6,042 bases of DNA from Sandaracinaceae bacterium (GTDB taxonomy: Bacteria; Myxococcota_A; Polyangia; Polyangiales; Sandaracinaceae), in contig JANWYL010000187.1 in NCBI GenBank assembly GCA_025056955.1, positions 1-6,042 of the forward strand, given 5' to 3'. Position numbers and translations under genes: made by a program. Shown one piece after another: positions 5,817-6,042 of this stretch (its first letter is position 1; the number at the start of each line of letters is the position of its first letter). The notes below the pieces were generated by a model, which did no database searches, was not told the origin of the DNA, and was given only the letters and a program-made list of their open reading frames with translations.

Positions 5817-6042
5817 ATGAACCGCAAATGGTCCCCATTTCCGCTTGCACCTCTTGTGAATGGCTTGCGCATCGTTGTGGCTTGCTCGGTTTTACACTCT
5901 TGGCCTAAGGCAAAAGGTGAAGGCATAGGCCGGAGCCCCACATCAGAAGATCCCCTCGAATCGCTCGAGCTCCCTTCCGACTTAGAGGCACCATCACCAA
6001 ACCAAAAAATTCTTTTTCCCAACATACAATCCCCTGAGTCGC
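5817..6042 (+). CDS. N-terminal part of an unidentified, probably exported protein (3' partial)
   Basis: ATG 5817 opens a frame that stays open to the window edge (75 residues seen); an in-frame TAG at 5772-5774 limits upstream extension. The N-terminus (MNRKWSPFPLAPLVNGLRIV) is basic and then hydrophobic through VVACSVL, as in a signal sequence. VVAC at 20-23 could be a lipobox, or cleavage could follow AKG near residue 34; Arg18 within the hydrophobic part weakens both readings. After it comes a Ser/Pro/Glu-rich region (TSEDPLESLELPSDLEAPSP) typical of a linker after a secretion signal. No Shine-Dalgarno is visible before the ATG; GTG 5856 is another possible start. The opposite strand carries a competing frame (5690-6025), but it overlaps the SPFH gene by 59 bases and looks less protein-like. 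The gene diverges from the SPFH gene, with 68 bases between starts. It is not recognisable by family. Confidence 0.5.
   Translation, partial: MNRKWSPFPLAPLVNGLRIVVACSVLHSWPKAKGEGIGRSPTSEDPLESLELPSDLEAPSPNQKILFPNIQSPES

Noticed and set aside
5690..6025. A 111-residue minus-strand frame upstream of the SPFH gene
   Set aside because: It overlaps the SPFH gene by 59 bases, ends in a biased Arg/Asp/Gly tail, and the plus-strand frame from 5817 has a more credible signal-like N-terminus and linker. Not fully excluded.

Overview
The window reads as a compact, moderately GC-rich chromosomal segment from a Gram-negative predator- or soil-type lineage, most like Myxococcota or a related deltaproteobacterial group. 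This rests on gene content, not on a marker gene: a polytopic 'Pkn'-type Ser/Thr kinase with a DWG motif, a large secreted or membrane-anchored TPR protein, and a tiny lipoprotein with the SSDC-type cysteine motif common in those genomes. No rRNA, tRNA, CRISPR, IS element or phage gene was seen.

Layout, left to right. (1) 1-359 (+): the C-terminal end of an unidentified protein with an A-rich, Ser/Thr/Lys low-complexity tail containing a TCAAAA tandem repeat. (2) 356-985 (+): thiE, thiamine-phosphate synthase, whose GTG start overlaps the previous stop (GTGA). (3) 1027-2934 (-): a membrane Ser/Thr protein kinase, convergent with thiE. (4) 2933-4324 (+): an 11-repeat TPR protein, divergent from the kinase; the two predicted ATGs overlap in a single CATG. 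(5) 4321-4512 (-): a 63-residue Cys-rich lipoprotein whose TAG shares a CTAG palindrome with the TPR stop. (6) 4591-5748 (-): a YdjI-like SPFH protein with a double zinc ribbon and a very strong ribosome binding site. (7) 5817-6042 (+): the beginning of a gene running off the window, apparently for an exported protein.

The kinase and TPR protein form a head-to-head pair and could be co-regulated and act in one signalling pathway at the envelope. The SPFH gene and the lipoprotein gene lie on one strand 78 bases apart and may be co-transcribed; both point to membrane or envelope functions. thiE belongs to a separate unit, with the upstream tail-bearing gene. No stretch above 300 bases lacks a gene. 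The most unusual features are the overlapping start codons at 2932-2935, the Cys-rich leader of the TPR protein, and the kinase with six membrane helices but no evident sensor domain. No clearly new system is proven here; the kinase/TPR pair is the best candidate for follow-up.
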